Shown piece by piece: positions 15,399 to 25,863 of a DNA stretch of 34,201 nt. The first letter of the stretch is position 1; each line of letters opens with the position of its first letter. The translations under genes were made by a program, and so were the position numbers. The stretch spans positions 1 through 34,201 of the forward strand of contig NZ_LXEO01000057.1 of NCBI RefSeq assembly GCF_001654865.1, given 5' to 3'. The DNA is from Buttiauxella noackiae ATCC 51607 (GTDB lineage Bacteria; Pseudomonadota; Gammaproteobacteria; Enterobacterales; Enterobacteriaceae). The notes below the pieces were generated by a model, which was not told the DNA's origin, searched no databases, and was given only the letters and a program-made list of their open reading frames with translations.

Positions 15399-17420
15399 AT
15401 GCGTTTAAACCCTGGTCAACAACAAGCCGTCGAATTTGTCACAGGACCTTGCCTGGTTCTGGCTGGTGCAGGCTCGGGCAAAACGCGTGTCATTACCAAT
15501 AAAATGGCCTATTTGATCCGCGAGTGCGGTTATCAGGCTAAGCATATCGCGGCGGTTACCTTTACCAATAAAGCGGCGCGTGAGATGAAAGAACGTGTGG
15601 CACAAACGCTGGGCCGCAAAGAATCGCGCGGTTTGCTGATCTCCACTTTCCACACACTGGGGCTTGAGATCATCAAACGTGAGTTTGCCGCGTTGGGGAT
15701 GAAATCGAATTTCTCCTTGTTTGATGACACCGACCAGACAGCGTTGCTCAAAGAGCTGACTGAAGGTTTGCTCGAAGATGATAAGACATTATTGCAGCAG
15801 TTGATCTCGACGATCTCAAACTGGAAAAACGATCTGATGACGCCGTCGCAGGCGGCTGCCCAGGCAAAAGGCGAGCGCGATCGAATCTTTGCTCATTGTT
15901 ACGGACTTTACGATACCCACCTCAAATCCTGCAACGTGCTGGATTTTGACGATCTGATTTTGCTGCCGACGCTGCTTTTGCAGCGTAATGAAGAAGTGCG
16001 CGAGCGTTGGCAAAATCGCATCCGCTATTTGCTGGTGGATGAATACCAGGACACCAACACCAGCCAATATGAACTGGTGAAGCTGCTGGTGGGAGCGCGG
16101 GCGCGCTTTACCGTGGTGGGTGATGACGATCAGTCTATTTACTCCTGGCGCGGCGCACGGCCGCAAAACCTCGTTTTGCTAAGTCAGGATTTCCCAGAAC
16201 TTCAGGTTATTAAGCTTGAGCAGAACTACCGTTCTTCCGGGCGCATTCTGAAAGCGGCAAACATTTTGATTGCCAATAACCCACACGTTTTTGAAAAACG
16301 CCTTTTTTCTGAGCTGGGTTACGGCGCGGAGCTAAAAGTGGTGACGGCTAACAGTGAAGATCATGAAGCCGAACGCGTTACCGGCGAGCTCATCGCCCAT
16401 CACTTTATTAATAAAACCAACTACAAAGATTACGCCATTTTATATCGCGGCAATCACCAGTCGCGCGTTTTCGAAAAGATGCTGATGCAGAACCGTATTC
16501 CGTATCGTATCTCTGGCGGCACGTCATTCTTCTCACGCCCTGAAATCAAAGATTTACTGGCTTATCTGCGCGTGCTGACTAACCCGGATGATGACAGTGC
16601 ATTCATGCGGATTGTGAATACGCCGAAGCGCGAGATCGGCCCGGTGACCATGCAAAAGCTGGGAACCTGGGCGACGCAGCGCAATAAAGGTTTGTTCGGC
16701 GCAAGTTTTGATATGGGCCTGAGCCAGACGCTGAATGGCCGTGGTCTTGAGTCGTTGCAGCGTTTTACTCACTGGCTACGCGATGTTGCGACGCTGGCCG
16801 AACGCGAACCGATTGCTGCGGTGCGGGATTTGATTCACGGCATCGACTATGAAAGCTGGCTGTATGAAACCTCGCCCAGCCAGAAAGCTGCTGAAATGCG
16901 CATGAAGAACGTCAATCTCCTGTTTAGCTGGATGACGGAAATGCTGGAGGGCTCGGAAATGGAAGAGCCAATGACACTTACACAAGTTGTCACCCGCTTT
17001 ACGCTGCGCGATATGATGGAACGCGGCGAGAGTGATGAAGATACGGACCAGGTCCAATTGATGACCCTTCATGCTTCGAAGGGGCTGGAGTTCCCGTACG
17101 TATTTTTAGTAGGGATGGAAGAGGGCATTTTGCCGCATCAGAGCAGCATTGATGAAGATAATATTGATGAAGAACGCCGTCTGGCTTACGTGGGGGTTAC
17201 TCGGGCACAGAAAGAGCTAACCTTTACGCTTTGCAAAGAGCGACGTCAGTATGGTGAATTGATCCGCCCGGAACCGAGCCGTTTCTTGCTGGAATTGCCA
17301 CAAGATGATTTGCAGTGGGAGACGGAACGCAAAGTCGTTTCCGCTGAAGAGCGAATGACAAAAGGGCAGAGTAATGTTGCCAACATCCGTGAAATGCTGG
17401 CAAAAGCGCGTAAAAGTTGA
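15399..17420 (+). CDS. rep: ATP-dependent DNA helicase Rep
   Basis: A 673-residue superfamily 1A 3'-5' helicase that clears proteins such as RNA polymerase ahead of the replication fork and works with DnaB. Walker A is AGAGSGKT (Lys28), motif Ia is [12 protein letters not shown], Walker [11 protein letters not shown], motif [16 protein letters not shown], motif [19 protein letters not shown] and motif [14 protein letters not shown]. The start at 15399 ([10 protein letters not shown]) restores the E. coli length exactly; in-frame codons upstream run through the pnuC 3' region and are not conserved. It ends one base from the convergent gppA stop, with no hairpin between. Confidence 0.98.
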   Translation: MRLNPGQQQAVEFVTGPCLVLAGAGSGKTRVITNKMAYLIRECGYQAKHIAAVTFTNKAAREMKERVAQTLGRKESRGLLISTFHTLGLEIIKREFAALGMKSNFSLFDDTDQTALLKELTEGLLEDDKTLLQQLISTISNWKNDLMTPSQAAAQAKGERDRIFAHCYGLYDTHLKSCNVLDFDDLILLPTLLLQRNEEVRERWQNRIRYLLVDEYQDTNTSQYELVKLLVGARARFTVVGDDDQSIYSWRGARPQNLVLLSQDFPELQVIKLEQNYRSSGRILKAANILIANNPHVFEKRLFSELGYGAELKVVTANSEDHEAERVTGELIAHHFINKTNYKDYAILYRGNHQSRVFEKMLMQNRIPYRISGGTSFFSRPEIKDLLAYLRVLTNPDDDSAFMRIVNTPKREIGPVTMQKLGTWATQRNKGLFGASFDMGLSQTLNGRGLESLQRFTHWLRDVATLAEREPIAAVRDLIHGIDYESWLYETSPSQKAAEMRMKNVNLLFSWMTEMLEGSEMEEPMTLTQVVTRFTLRDMMERGESDEDTDQVQLMTLHASKGLEFPYVFLVGMEEGILPHQSSIDEDNIDEERRLAYVGVTRAQKELTFTLCKERRQYGELIRPEPSRFLLELPQDDLQWETERKVVSAEERMTKGQSNVANIREMLAKARKS

Positions 17421-17421
17421 G

Positions 17422-18906
17422 TTAGTGAATCGATAAAGGCCAGTGAACGTAGCTCTGCCACAGGCTTTCTTGTGCCAGCAGTTCCGCACCCAGAGGGTGG
17501 CATTCGAGCCATTTTTCGGGGAGTTCAAGATTCAGGGATTCATCTTTAACTTTCAGCGTAATTTCCGGCAGGATGTCATCCCGGCGGCGGCTGGCGAAGA
17601 TAATCGCCAGGCGTAGCAGGCGGCAAAGATGTTCCGCAATTCGTGGTGGTACCGCGTTCTGCTGGTGGAGAGAGGAGAGATCGACTGGGTTTGTTTGGTT
17701 TAACATTAGTGTTGCCAGCAGTTTTTTCTGCGCTGGCGTATATCCTGGAAGATCAAGGTTCTTAACCAGATAGGCAGCATGTTGTGGTGCTTGTTTGAAA
17801 TCAATACTCAGACCAATTTCATGGAGCAATGCTGCACTGCTGAGCATTTCTATGCTGAGTGGTGTCAGGTTCCATGAATCCGTAACCTGGTTGGCGAGAG
17901 CCTGAGCGAGCTGTTGTACACGCTCTGCCTGACCGGTATCGACCATAAAACGACGTTGGATGTTGCGGATCGTGCGGCTTCTGATTTCCTGATTAACGGA
18001 CAAGTGAAGCATTCCGTAGACCAGACCTTCACGCAGCGCGCCGCCGGCAAGCGTCATGCAGTTAATCGATAACTCTTCGAAAATGGCGATTAAAATAGCC
18101 AGGCCGCTTGGGAATACCAGCGCTCTTTCCAGCGTTAAACCTTCAATTTCCAGCTCTTCAAGACGCCCGCATTGAATCGCTCTTTGCTTCAACTGTTGTA
18201 GTTTGGCAAGTGTAATGCGTTCATCCATTCCCTGCGCCATCATGATTTCTTGTAGTGCTTGCACGGTGCCTGATGCACCAACACATACTTTCCAACCATG
18301 ATGTTTTAGCTGGTCGCACACAGGACGAAGCACTTCTTTTGCCGCGAGTTCGGCTGCATCAAAGTTATCTTGCGCTAAGTTTCGGTCAGCGAAAAAGCGC
18401 TCAAGCCAGGTTACGCAGCCCATCGACAAACTAAACAGCGCGGTTGTTTGTGCCCCTGTTCCTGTAACAAGCTCGGTGCTGGCACCACCGATATCAACGA
18501 CTAAACGCTGATCGGCTCCACCTGTAGTATGAGCAACACCCTGATAAATCAGGCGTGCTTCTTCTTCACCGTGGATAATTTGCACCGGGCAGCCGAGAAT
18601 AACTTCAGCTTGCTGGATGAATTCATTGGCGTTGGTGGCAAGGCGGAGTGTCGCAGTTGCGACAACACGAATTTGGGTTTGAGGAATATCCTGAAGGCGT
18701 TCAGCAAACAAGCGCAGGCATTGCCACCCGCGCTCCATTGCTTCACGTGAAAGCGTATTATCGCTGCTTAAACCAGCAGCAAGACGTACTTTTCGTTTAA
18801 TCCGAGCAAGGGTTTGTATGCTCCCTGCCACCTCACGTACAACCAACATATGAAAGCTATTAGAGCCTAAATCTATTGCAGCATACAGCGAGGTGGAGCT
18901 GAGCAT
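17422..18906 (-). CDS. gppA: pppGpp 5'-phosphohydrolase / exopolyphosphatase
   Basis: A 494-residue Ppx/GppA phosphatase, the same length as E. coli GppA. It converts the alarmone pppGpp to ppGpp and can degrade polyphosphate. The ASKHA-fold phosphate loops are visible: [15 protein letters not shown] near residues 9-23 and [14 protein letters not shown] near 145-158, followed by [10 protein letters not shown]. The C-terminal HD-like region carries [20 protein letters not shown]. It is 6 bases downstream of rhlB on the same strand and is very likely co-transcribed with it. Confidence 0.97.
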   Translation of the reverse strand: MLSSTSLYAAIDLGSNSFHMLVVREVAGSIQTLARIKRKVRLAAGLSSDNTLSREAMERGWQCLRLFAERLQDIPQTQIRVVATATLRLATNANEFIQQAEVILGCPVQIIHGEEEARLIYQGVAHTTGGADQRLVVDIGGASTELVTGTGAQTTALFSLSMGCVTWLERFFADRNLAQDNFDAAELAAKEVLRPVCDQLKHHGWKVCVGASGTVQALQEIMMAQGMDERITLAKLQQLKQRAIQCGRLEELEIEGLTLERALVFPSGLAILIAIFEELSINCMTLAGGALREGLVYGMLHLSVNQEIRSRTIRNIQRRFMVDTGQAERVQQLAQALANQVTDSWNLTPLSIEMLSSAALLHEIGLSIDFKQAPQHAAYLVKNLDLPGYTPAQKKLLATLMLNQTNPVDLSSLHQQNAVPPRIAEHLCRLLRLAIIFASRRRDDILPEITLKVKDESLNLELPEKWLECHPLGAELLAQESLWQSYVHWPLSIH

Positions 18907-18912
18907 AAATTT

Positions 18913-20184
18913 TTAACCTGTGCGACGGCGATTACCACGAGGAGCGCCACCATTACGGCGAGGACCGTTACCCGGACGGGCACGTGTCAGACGTTTCGGT
19001 GGAGGAAGTTCGCTTAACAGTGCTTCAGTTTTGTACTTGCTGACCGGAATTGAGTGACCGATGTAAGTCTCAATTGCAGACAGATTCAACGCATAGTCTT
19101 CGCATGCAAGACTGATGGAATGACCACTTTCGCCAGCACGACCGGTACGGCCAATACGGTGAACGTAATCTTCGCAGTCATCCGGGAGGTCGTAGTTGAA
19201 AACGTGAGTTACTAACGGGATATGCAGACCACGGGCGGCAACATCGGTTGCAACCAGAATATCCAGATCGCCACGAGTGAATTCTTCAAGGATGCGCAGG
19301 CGTTTTTTCTGAGCAACATCGCCAGTTAAAAGACCAACGCGGTGGCCGTCTGCTGCAAGGTGGCCCCAAATATCTTCACAACGATGTTTAGTGTTAGCAA
19401 AAATAATTGCGCGATCTGGCCACTCTTCTTCAATAAGAGTCTGCAGCAGGCGCATTTTTTCTTCGTTGGAAGGGTAGAACAGCTCTTCCTGGATGCGGTG
19501 ACCCGTTTTTTGCTCTGGTTCAACTTCCACGTATTCCGCGTTGTTCATTTGCTCGAACGCCAGTTCACGCACACGATAAGAAAGTGTGGCAGAGAACAGC
19601 ATGTTCAGGCGTTGTGTTACAGGCGGCATACGGCGGAACAACCAGCGAATATCTTTAATAAAACCCAGATCGTACATACGATCGGCTTCATCCAGCACCA
19701 CAACCTGAATTGCGCCTAAGTTAATGTGGTTTTGCTTGGCATAATCAATCAAACGACCAGTTGTGCCGATAAGAATATCAACACCGCTTTCCAGCACTTT
19801 AAGCTGTTTATCGTAGCCGTCGCCACCGTACGCCAGGCCGAGTTTAAGGCCGGTCGATTGTGCTAGCGGCTCTGCGTCAGAGTGAATTTGTACTGCCAGT
19901 TCACGAGTCGGCGCCATAATTAAAGCACGCGGCTGGTTCACCTGGCGATTCTCTGGAACCGGGTGAGAGAGTAAATAATGGAACGTTGACGTTAAAAACG
20001 CCATCGTTTTGCCAGTACCGGTTTGCGCCTGCCCTGCAACGTCACGATTCGCTAGTGTCAGCGGTAGTGCCAGTGCTTGAATAGGGGTGCAGTTATGGAA
20101 CCCTTTATTTTCAAGGGCTTCAATCACCTTAGGGTGCAGGGCGAAGTCGGAAAACTTCTGTTCGGTCAAATGTGTTTTGCTCAT
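18913..20184 (-). CDS. rhlB: DEAD-box RNA helicase RhlB
   Basis: A 423-residue DEAD-box protein, the helicase of the RNA degradosome, where it unwinds structured RNA for PNPase and RNase E. The Q-motif region ([14 protein letters not shown], then [10 protein letters not shown]) is near residues 10-40, followed by motif I AQTGTGKT, motif Ia PTRELAVQ, motif [15 protein letters not shown], motif [11 protein letters not shown], motif [10 protein letters not shown] and motif [15 protein letters not shown]. The basic tail, rich in Arg, Gly and Pro, is typical and contacts RNA and RNase E. It is divergent from trxA and upstream of gppA. Confidence 0.97.
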   Translation of the reverse strand: MSKTHLTEQKFSDFALHPKVIEALENKGFHNCTPIQALALPLTLANRDVAGQAQTGTGKTMAFLTSTFHYLLSHPVPENRQVNQPRALIMAPTRELAVQIHSDAEPLAQSTGLKLGLAYGGDGYDKQLKVLESGVDILIGTTGRLIDYAKQNHINLGAIQVVVLDEADRMYDLGFIKDIRWLFRRMPPVTQRLNMLFSATLSYRVRELAFEQMNNAEYVEVEPEQKTGHRIQEELFYPSNEEKMRLLQTLIEEEWPDRAIIFANTKHRCEDIWGHLAADGHRVGLLTGDVAQKKRLRILEEFTRGDLDILVATDVAARGLHIPLVTHVFNYDLPDDCEDYVHRIGRTGRAGESGHSISLACEDYALNLSAIETYIGHSIPVSKYKTEALLSELPPPKRLTRARPGNGPRRNGGAPRGNRRRTG

Positions 20185-20302
20185 AGTGTGGTAGAATATC
20201 AGCTAACTATTGCTTTACGAAAGCGTATCCGGTGAAATAAAGTCAACCTTAAGTTGGTTAATGCTACACCAACAAGGTAGACATAATCCTGCGGAGTAGA
20301 AC

Positions 20303-20632
20303 ATGAGCGATAAAATTATTCACCTGACTGACGACAGTTTCGACACGGACGTGCTAAAAGCTGATGGGTTGATTCTGGTTGATTTCTGGGCAGAGTGGTG
20401 TGGTCCATGCAAGATGATCGCCCCGATTCTTGATGAAATCGCTGATGAATATCAGGGCAATCTGACCGTTGCTAAACTGAATATCGATCAGAACCCGGGC
20501 ACTGCACCAAAATATGGTATCCGTGGTATCCCAACTCTGTTGCTGTTCAAGAACGGTGAAGTGGCTGCGACCAAAGTTGGCGCGTTGTCCAAAGGCCAGT
20601 TAAAAGAGTTCCTCGACGCTAATCTGGCATAA
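20303..20632 (+). CDS. trxA: Thioredoxin 1
   Basis: A 109-residue thioredoxin differing from E. coli TrxA at about two positions. The redox site is WCGPC with Cys33 and Cys36; the cis-proline motif GIPTL is present. It reduces ribonucleotide reductase, methionine sulfoxide reductase and PAPS reductase and is recharged by TrxB. The start ATG follows GCGGAG. In the 118-bp gap to rhlB an inverted repeat GTTGGT/ACCAAC (20253-20258 and 20268-20273) precedes it. The almost unchanged protein argues for close kinship with Escherichia and its near relatives. Confidence 0.99.
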   Translation: MSDKIIHLTDDSFDTDVLKADGLILVDFWAEWCGPCKMIAPILDEIADEYQGNLTVAKLNIDQNPGTAPKYGIRGIPTLLLFKNGEVAATKVGALSKGQLKEFLDANLA

Positions 20633-20651
20633 TGGAATCTCAGCCGGTGCG

Positions 20652-20700
20652 TGCGTGGCTCGCAATTTTTTGTGAGCCGCTGGACGCCCGGCGTCAGTCA
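20652..20700 (+). other. Hairpins downstream of trxA
   Basis: GGCTCGCAA and TTGTGAGCC form a 9-bp stem (one G-U pair) around a T-rich loop near 20658-20679. A second short dyad, GACGCC-C-GGCGTC, lies near 20684-20696. Neither has a T run after it, so they are not standard intrinsic terminators. They may stabilise the trxA 3' end or mark Rho-dependent termination. Confidence 0.4.
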
Positions 20701-20712
20701 TGCTAAGTTACT

Positions 20713-20991
20713 TTTACTGCATTTAGAACTTGCCTTGTAGTTTGACTCTTTGTACTACCCAATGCTCCCACAAGTTGCCATTAATTCTCTACACAGTGCA
20801 GTGCGCACGTGGTTGCATAATCGATTTCGGGCGTATCACCCATTCCGTCGTGTCGTTTCAGTTCTGCGTTTTTCCTATGACCAGACAGCGATAAGACATG
20901 TGGTGGTGGCCATTAAACAGGCATGGATGATCCTGCCATACCATTCACGATACATGTTCGAGATTTACCCCGAGTTTAAGAACCCACCATT
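20713..20991 (+). promoter_or_regulatory. rho promoter and long leader
   Basis: TTTACT at 20713-20718 and TGTAGT at 20736-20741, 17 bp apart, are the best promoter match. Transcription would start near 20748, giving a leader of about 245 nt before the rho ATG. A leader of this size is known in E. coli, where Rho ends its own transcript early. The 33-residue RhoL leader peptide annotated in E. coli is not recognisable here. A different open frame (ATG at 20762, 77 codons) runs through the leader and ends in an ATGA overlap with rho; it has no ribosome site and I do not call it a gene. Confidence 0.6.
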
Positions 20992-22251
20992 ATGAATCTT
21001 ACCGAATTAAAGAATACGCCGGTTTCTGAGCTGATTACTCTCGGCGAAAATATGGGGCTGGAAAACCAAGCCCGTATGCGCAAGCAGGACATTATTTTCT
21101 CCATCCTGAAGCAACATGCGAAGAGTGGTGAAGATATCTTTGGTGACGGTGTACTGGAGATATTGCAGGATGGATTTGGTTTCCTCCGCTCTGCAGACAG
21201 CTCCTACCTCGCCGGTCCTGATGATATCTACGTTTCTCCCAGCCAAATCCGCCGTTTCAACCTCCGCACAGGGGATACCATCTCCGGTAAGATTCGCCCG
21301 CCGAAAGAAGGTGAACGTTACTTTGCACTGCTGAAAGTAAACGAAGTCAACTACGACAAGCCGGAAAACGCGCGTAGCAAAATCCTGTTCGAAAACTTAA
21401 CCCCGCTGCATGCTAACTCTCGTTTACGCATGGAACGTGGTAACGGTTCTACCGAAGACTTAACTGCACGTGTACTGGATCTGGCATCGCCAATCGGTCG
21501 CGGTCAGCGTGGCCTGATTGTGGCGCCGCCGAAAGCCGGTAAAACCATGCTGCTGCAAAACATTGCGCAGAGCATTGCTTACAACCACCCTGATTGTGTG
21601 TTGATGGTTCTGCTAATCGACGAACGTCCGGAAGAAGTGACCGAGATGCAACGTCTGGTTAAAGGTGAAGTTGTTGCTTCTACCTTTGATGAGCCAGCAT
21701 CTCGCCACGTTCAGGTTGCCGAAATGGTTATCGAGAAAGCGAAGCGTCTGGTTGAGCATAAGAAAGACGTTATTATTCTGCTCGACTCGATCACTCGTCT
21801 GGCACGTGCGTACAACACCGTTGTACCTGCATCAGGTAAAGTATTGACTGGTGGTGTGGACGCTAACGCCCTGCATCGTCCAAAACGCTTCTTCGGTGCT
21901 GCACGTAACGTAGAAGAGGGGGGTAGTCTGACTATCATCGCTACAGCGTTGGTTGATACCGGTTCTAAAATGGATGAAGTTATCTACGAAGAATTTAAAG
22001 GTACCGGCAACATGGAACTGCATCTGGCGCGTAAAATCGCTGAGAAACGTGTGTTCCCTGCTATCGATTACAACCGTTCAGGTACACGTAAAGAAGAGTT
22101 ACTTACTACCCAGGAAGAACTGCAGAAAATGTGGATCCTGCGTAAAATCATCCACCCAATGGGTGAGATTGATGCAATGGAATTCCTCATCAACAAATTA
22201 GCGATGACGAAAACCAACGAAGACTTCTTTGATATGATGAAGCGCTCGTAA
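20992..22251 (+). CDS. rho: Transcription termination factor Rho
   Basis: A 419-residue hexameric RNA-dependent ATPase and translocase that ends transcription of untranslated RNA. The N-terminal SAP-like region ([14 protein letters not shown]) is followed by a cold-shock-like RNA-binding domain ([21 protein letters not shown]). The ATPase core has Walker A APPKAGKT, Walker [17 protein letters not shown], the Q-loop [11 protein letters not shown] and the R-loop region [17 protein letters not shown]. Length equals that of E. coli Rho. It is followed by a strong intrinsic terminator, after which the ECA cluster begins. Confidence 0.99.
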   Translation: MNLTELKNTPVSELITLGENMGLENQARMRKQDIIFSILKQHAKSGEDIFGDGVLEILQDGFGFLRSADSSYLAGPDDIYVSPSQIRRFNLRTGDTISGKIRPPKEGERYFALLKVNEVNYDKPENARSKILFENLTPLHANSRLRMERGNGSTEDLTARVLDLASPIGRGQRGLIVAPPKAGKTMLLQNIAQSIAYNHPDCVLMVLLIDERPEEVTEMQRLVKGEVVASTFDEPASRHVQVAEMVIEKAKRLVEHKKDVIILLDSITRLARAYNTVVPASGKVLTGGVDANALHRPKRFFGAARNVEEGGSLTIIATALVDTGSKMDEVIYEEFKGTGNMELHLARKIAEKRVFPAIDYNRSGTRKEELLTTQEELQKMWILRKIIHPMGEIDAMEFLINKLAMTKTNEDFFDMMKRS

Positions 22252-22269
22252 GTAACAAAAACTCGGGGA

Positions 22270-22296
22270 ACGCCACGCTTAGACGTGGCGTTTTTC
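22270..22296 (+). terminator. Terminator after rho
   Basis: ACGCCACG (22270-22277) and CGTGGCGT (22284-22291) form an 8-bp stem with a six-base loop, followed by T to 22295. It separates rho from the ECA genes. Confidence 0.93.
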
Positions 22297-22402
22297 ATTT
22301 CTGGTATATACGATATAGCTGTAATGATCGCGGCTAAGCACATATTGTGGCAAGGAATGCCATCATGTTATTTGCAGCAACGCTGGATGGTGTTGTTTGA
22401 GT

Positions 22403-22417
22403 AATAACCAGGTTATT
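22403..22417. promoter_or_regulatory. Perfect dyad in the rho-wecA gap
   Basis: AATAACC-A-GGTTATT is a perfect 7-bp inverted repeat with a one-base centre, about 85 bases before the wecA start. The arms extend imperfectly (TTGA to the left, CAA to the right). No T run follows. It could be a regulator site for the ECA operon. No JUMPstart/ops element is visible nearby. Confidence 0.4.
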
Positions 22418-22502
22418 CAAGGATTAGATGTATATAACCATTGGACGGGGTAGACTTCAAATAAGTTGTCCTTGACCTTTTATTTTGCAGAGAGCTTGCA
22501 CT

Positions 22503-23594
22503 GTGAATTTAATCACCGCTGGAACTGACCTGGTTTGTATTTTCTTGTTCACCACCATTTTTCTTTTTTTTGCGCGCAAAGCGGCGAAAAAAATTGGTCT
22601 GGTAGATAAACCCAACTTCCGTAAACGCCACCAAGGGCTCATTCCTTTGGTCGGGGGCATTTCGGTTTATGCTGGGATCTGTTTTACTTTTCTGATTGCT
22701 AATTACTATATCCCGCATGCATGGCTTTATTTGATATGTGCTGGAGTGCTGGTATTTGTCGGTGCTCTGGATGACCGCTTTGATATCAGTGTAAAAATTA
22801 GGGCTTCGGTTCAGGCTTTAATCGGTATTGTGATGATGGTTGTCGGGAAATTGTACCTGCTCAGTCTAGGGTATATTTTTGGCTCCTGGGAAATGGTTCT
22901 TGGTCCATTTGGTTACTTTTTGACCTTGTTTGCGGTTTGGGCCGCAATAAATGCTTTCAACATGGTTGACGGTATTGACGGTCTACTGGGCGGACTTTCT
23001 TGCGTATCATTTGCGGCAATGGGGATCATTCTTTATTTCGATGGACAATTGAGTCTGGCGATGTGGTGCTTCGCAATGATTGCTGCCATTCTGCCTTATA
23101 TTCTTCTAAACCTTGGGATACTTGGTCGTCGTTATAAAGTTTTTATGGGTGATGCGGGGAGTACTCTTATTGGTTTTACCGTCATCTGGATCTTGCTTGA
23201 AACTACGCAGGGCAAAACCCATCCTATTAGTCCTGTCACCGCATTATGGATTATTGCTATTCCGTTGATGGACATGATTGCCATCATGTATCGCCGACTA
23301 CGCAAAGGTATGAGTCCCTTCTCCCCAGACCGCCAGCATATTCATCATTTGATCATGCGTGCCGGGTTTACTTCTCGGCAAGCATTCGTACTTATCACAG
23401 TTGCTGCAGCTCTGCTTGCTTCAATTGGCGTAGCGGCTGAATACATGCATTTCATTCCGGAATGGGTGATGTTGGCATTATTCTTGCTTGCATTTGTTCT
23501 CTATGATTACTGCATTAAACGAGCCTGGAAAGTTGCTCGCTTTATAAGACGTCATAAACGTCGGCAACGTAGAAATACCAGCAGCATTTCTTAA
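22503..23594 (+). CDS. wecA: UDP-GlcNAc:undecaprenyl-phosphate GlcNAc-1-phosphate transferase
   Basis: A 363-residue polytopic membrane enzyme that starts ECA (and often O-antigen) synthesis by making undecaprenyl-PP-GlcNAc. The acidic motif GALDDRFD (Asp90-Asp91), NAFNMVDGIDGLLGG and the conserved RQHIHHLI loop of the MraY/WecA family are present. About eleven hydrophobic segments span the protein, and the C-terminus is strongly basic. GTG at 22503 is chosen as start: it reproduces the E. coli N-terminus (NL.T..TDL..IFLFTT) and has AGAG eight bases upstream. The C-terminus is a few residues shorter than in E. coli (367). Confidence 0.96.
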   Translation: MNLITAGTDLVCIFLFTTIFLFFARKAAKKIGLVDKPNFRKRHQGLIPLVGGISVYAGICFTFLIANYYIPHAWLYLICAGVLVFVGALDDRFDISVKIRASVQALIGIVMMVVGKLYLLSLGYIFGSWEMVLGPFGYFLTLFAVWAAINAFNMVDGIDGLLGGLSCVSFAAMGIILYFDGQLSLAMWCFAMIAAILPYILLNLGILGRRYKVFMGDAGSTLIGFTVIWILLETTQGKTHPISPVTALWIIAIPLMDMIAIMYRRLRKGMSPFSPDRQHIHHLIMRAGFTSRQAFVLITVAAALLASIGVAAEYMHFIPEWVMLALFLLAFVLYDYCIKRAWKVARFIRRHKRRQRRNTSSIS

Positions 23595-23617
23595 TTCTGA
23601 ATGTAATTGGGGAAGTG

Positions 23618-24667
23618 ATGAAACAAAACGTGCCAGGAAATAACCCGGGAATGGTAGACAACGAGTTGGACATTCGTGGTTTGTTCCGGACACTGTGGCA
23701 AGGAAAGCTGTGGATTGTTGGTCTGGCAGTGTTGTTTGCGGCCATTGCATTCATCTACACCTTCTTTGCCAGGCAGGAGTGGAGTGCTAACGCGATAACC
23801 GATCGCCCAACAGTTAACATGATGGGTGGATATTATTCGCAACAGCAATTCCTACGTAATCTTGATGCTAAAGCTAATATGGTTTCCGTCGATCAGCCCT
23901 CAGTGATGGATGAAGCCTATAAAGAGTTCATCATGCAGTTATCTGCATATGATACTCGTCGTGATTTTTGGCTACAGACTGATTATTACAAACAGCGTCA
24001 GGTTGGCAACAGTAAAATTGATGCCGCTCTGCTTGATGAACTGGTTGATAATATTCAGTTTTCAGCTGGTGATGCCACGCGCAATATCAGTGATAGCGTG
24101 AAACTTATTGCAGAAACAGCTGCTGATGCGAATAACTTGTTGCGCCAGTACGTCGCTTTTGCCAGCCAGCGTGCTGCGAGCCATCTAAACGAAGAACTGA
24201 CGGGCGCCTGGGCTGCACGTACAATCCAGATGAAAGCACAAGTTAAGCGTCAGGAAGCGGTGGCTCAGTCAATTTTCGACCGCAAAGTGCACAGTGTGGA
24301 ACAAGCGCTGAAGATTGCGCAGCAGCAAAATATTGCAAAGAGTGAAACTGAAGTTCCTGCCGATGAGTTGCCTGATTCTGAAATGTTCATGTTAGGACGC
24401 CCTATGCTGCAAGCTCGTCTTGAAAGCCTGCAAGCTGTCGGTCCGAGTTACAGCATCGACTACGACCAGAATCGAGCCATGCTGGCGACTTTGAACGTTG
24501 GGCCAACGCTTGATGCGCGTTTCCAGACATATCGCTATTTACGTACCCCTGAAGAACCTGTGAAGCGTGATAGTCCACGCCGGGCATTCTTGATGATTAT
24601 GTGGGGTATGGTTGGGGCCCTGATTGGCGCGGGTGTGGCATTAGCTCGCCGTCCAAAATATTTGTAA
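23618..24667 (+). CDS. wzzE: ECA polysaccharide chain-length modulator WzzE
   Basis: A 349-residue polysaccharide co-polymerase. Two membrane helices (about 31-51 and 325-343) flank a large periplasmic domain rich in helix. The Pro-rich second-helix entry (LRTPEEPVKRDSPRRAF) is the Wzz signature. It sets the modal length of ECA chains with WzyE. ATG at 23618 has GGGGAAG immediately upstream; the N-terminal tail before ELDIRGLFRTLW differs from E. coli. A strong terminator-like hairpin follows before wecB. Confidence 0.96.
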   Translation: MKQNVPGNNPGMVDNELDIRGLFRTLWQGKLWIVGLAVLFAAIAFIYTFFARQEWSANAITDRPTVNMMGGYYSQQQFLRNLDAKANMVSVDQPSVMDEAYKEFIMQLSAYDTRRDFWLQTDYYKQRQVGNSKIDAALLDELVDNIQFSAGDATRNISDSVKLIAETAADANNLLRQYVAFASQRAASHLNEELTGAWAARTIQMKAQVKRQEAVAQSIFDRKVHSVEQALKIAQQQNIAKSETEVPADELPDSEMFMLGRPMLQARLESLQAVGPSYSIDYDQNRAMLATLNVGPTLDARFQTYRYLRTPEEPVKRDSPRRAFLMIMWGMVGALIGAGVALARRPKYL

Positions 24668-24678
24668 CGCCCTTACCC

Positions 24679-24712
24679 GGTGAAGGCTCGATGGACGGCC
24701 TTCACCTTTTTT
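24679..24712 (+). terminator. Intrinsic terminator between wzzE and wecB
   Basis: GGTGAAGGC (24679-24687) and GCCTTCACC (24698-24706) make a perfect 9-bp stem with a 10-base loop, followed directly by six T (24707-24712). It lies inside what is usually described as a single ECA operon, so it may act as a partial terminator or attenuator. Only 17 bases remain to the wecB start, leaving no room for a promoter after it. Confidence 0.85.
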
Positions 24713-24729
24713 AACAAAAGAGAATTGCT

Positions 24730-25863
24730 GTGAAAGTGTTAACTGTTTTTGGCACGCGCCCGGAAGCTATTAAAATGGCTCCTCTGGTTGATGCGTTGGC
24801 AAAAGACGCGTTTTTTGACGCAAGAGTATGCGTGACAGCGCAGCATCGTGAGATGTTGGATCAAGTGCTGAATTTATTTTCTATCGAGACGGATTATGAT
24901 TTAAACATCATGAAACCGGGGCAGGGACTTACGGAAATTACCTGCCGCATTCTCGAAGGACTGAAGCCGATCCTTGAATCATTCAAGCCTGATGTTGTGC
25001 TGGTTCATGGTGATACTACGACTACAGTTGCCACTAGTCTTGCCGCATTTTATCAGCGCATTCCTGTCGGTCATGTTGAAGCAGGTCTGCGTACTGGCGA
25101 CCTTTACTCTCCGTGGCCGGAAGAGGCGAACAGAACTTTGACCGGGCATTTGGCTATGTATCACTTCGCCCCAACCGAGAATTCTCGACAAAACTTATTA
25201 CGTGAAAATATCAGTGACAATAAGATTTTCGTCACCGGTAATACGGTGATTGATGCGCTGATTTCTGTTCGCGATCGCGTACTTGCCGATGATGCTTTGC
25301 ATAGTTCTCTTGCGCAGTGTTATCCATTCCTGGATAGCAGCAAAAAGCTGATTTTGGTCACTGGCCACCGTCGTGAAAGCTTTGGTGATGGTTTTGAGCG
25401 CATTTGCCACGCACTGGCACAGATTGCCAAAGAAAACAGTGACGTCCAGATTGTTTACCCTGTGCACCTGAACCCGAATGTCAGCGAGCCTGTGACGCGC
25501 ATTCTTGGCGATGTCAAAAATGTGGTGCTGATTGACCCACAAGAATATTTACCGTTTGTCTACTTGATGAACCATGCATATCTGATTCTGACTGACTCAG
25601 GTGGCATTCAGGAAGAAGCACCGTCATTGGGTAAACCGGTGTTAGTCATGCGTGATACCACTGAGCGCCCTGAAGCCGTTGATGCAGGAACCGTTCGTCT
25701 GGTCGGTACGGATACACAAGAAATTGTTCGCCAGGTTACGCGCTTATTGAAAGACGAAAATGAATATCAAGTTATGAGTCGCGCACATAATCCTTATGGT
25801 GATGGCAAGGCTTGTGAGCAAATTTTGGCTGCATTGAAAAAGAATCAGGTGACACAACAATGA
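24730..25863 (+). CDS. wecB: UDP-GlcNAc 2-epimerase (non-hydrolysing)
   Basis: A 377-residue enzyme converting UDP-GlcNAc to UDP-ManNAc, the first of two steps to the ECA sugar ManNAcA. It has the GT-B fold of the family: [14 protein letters not shown] at the N-terminus, [10 protein letters not shown] near 93-102, [21 protein letters not shown] near 213 and [11 protein letters not shown] near 288-298. The start codon is GTG (24730), preceded by AGAGAAT, giving [11 protein letters not shown] as in E. coli (376 aa). The stop overlaps the wecC start by four bases (ATGA). Confidence 0.97.
   Translation: MKVLTVFGTRPEAIKMAPLVDALAKDAFFDARVCVTAQHREMLDQVLNLFSIETDYDLNIMKPGQGLTEITCRILEGLKPILESFKPDVVLVHGDTTTTVATSLAAFYQRIPVGHVEAGLRTGDLYSPWPEEANRTLTGHLAMYHFAPTENSRQNLLRENISDNKIFVTGNTVIDALISVRDRVLADDALHSSLAQCYPFLDSSKKLILVTGHRRESFGDGFERICHALAQIAKENSDVQIVYPVHLNPNVSEPVTRILGDVKNVVLIDPQEYLPFVYLMNHAYLILTDSGGIQEEAPSLGKPVLVMRDTTERPEAVDAGTVRLVGTDTQEIVRQVTRLLKDENEYQVMSRAHNPYGDGKACEQILAALKKNQVTQQ

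Noticed and set aside
22297-22502. JUMPstart/ops element for RfaH ahead of wecA
   Set aside because: Searched for GGCGGTAG-type sequence by eye; none found.
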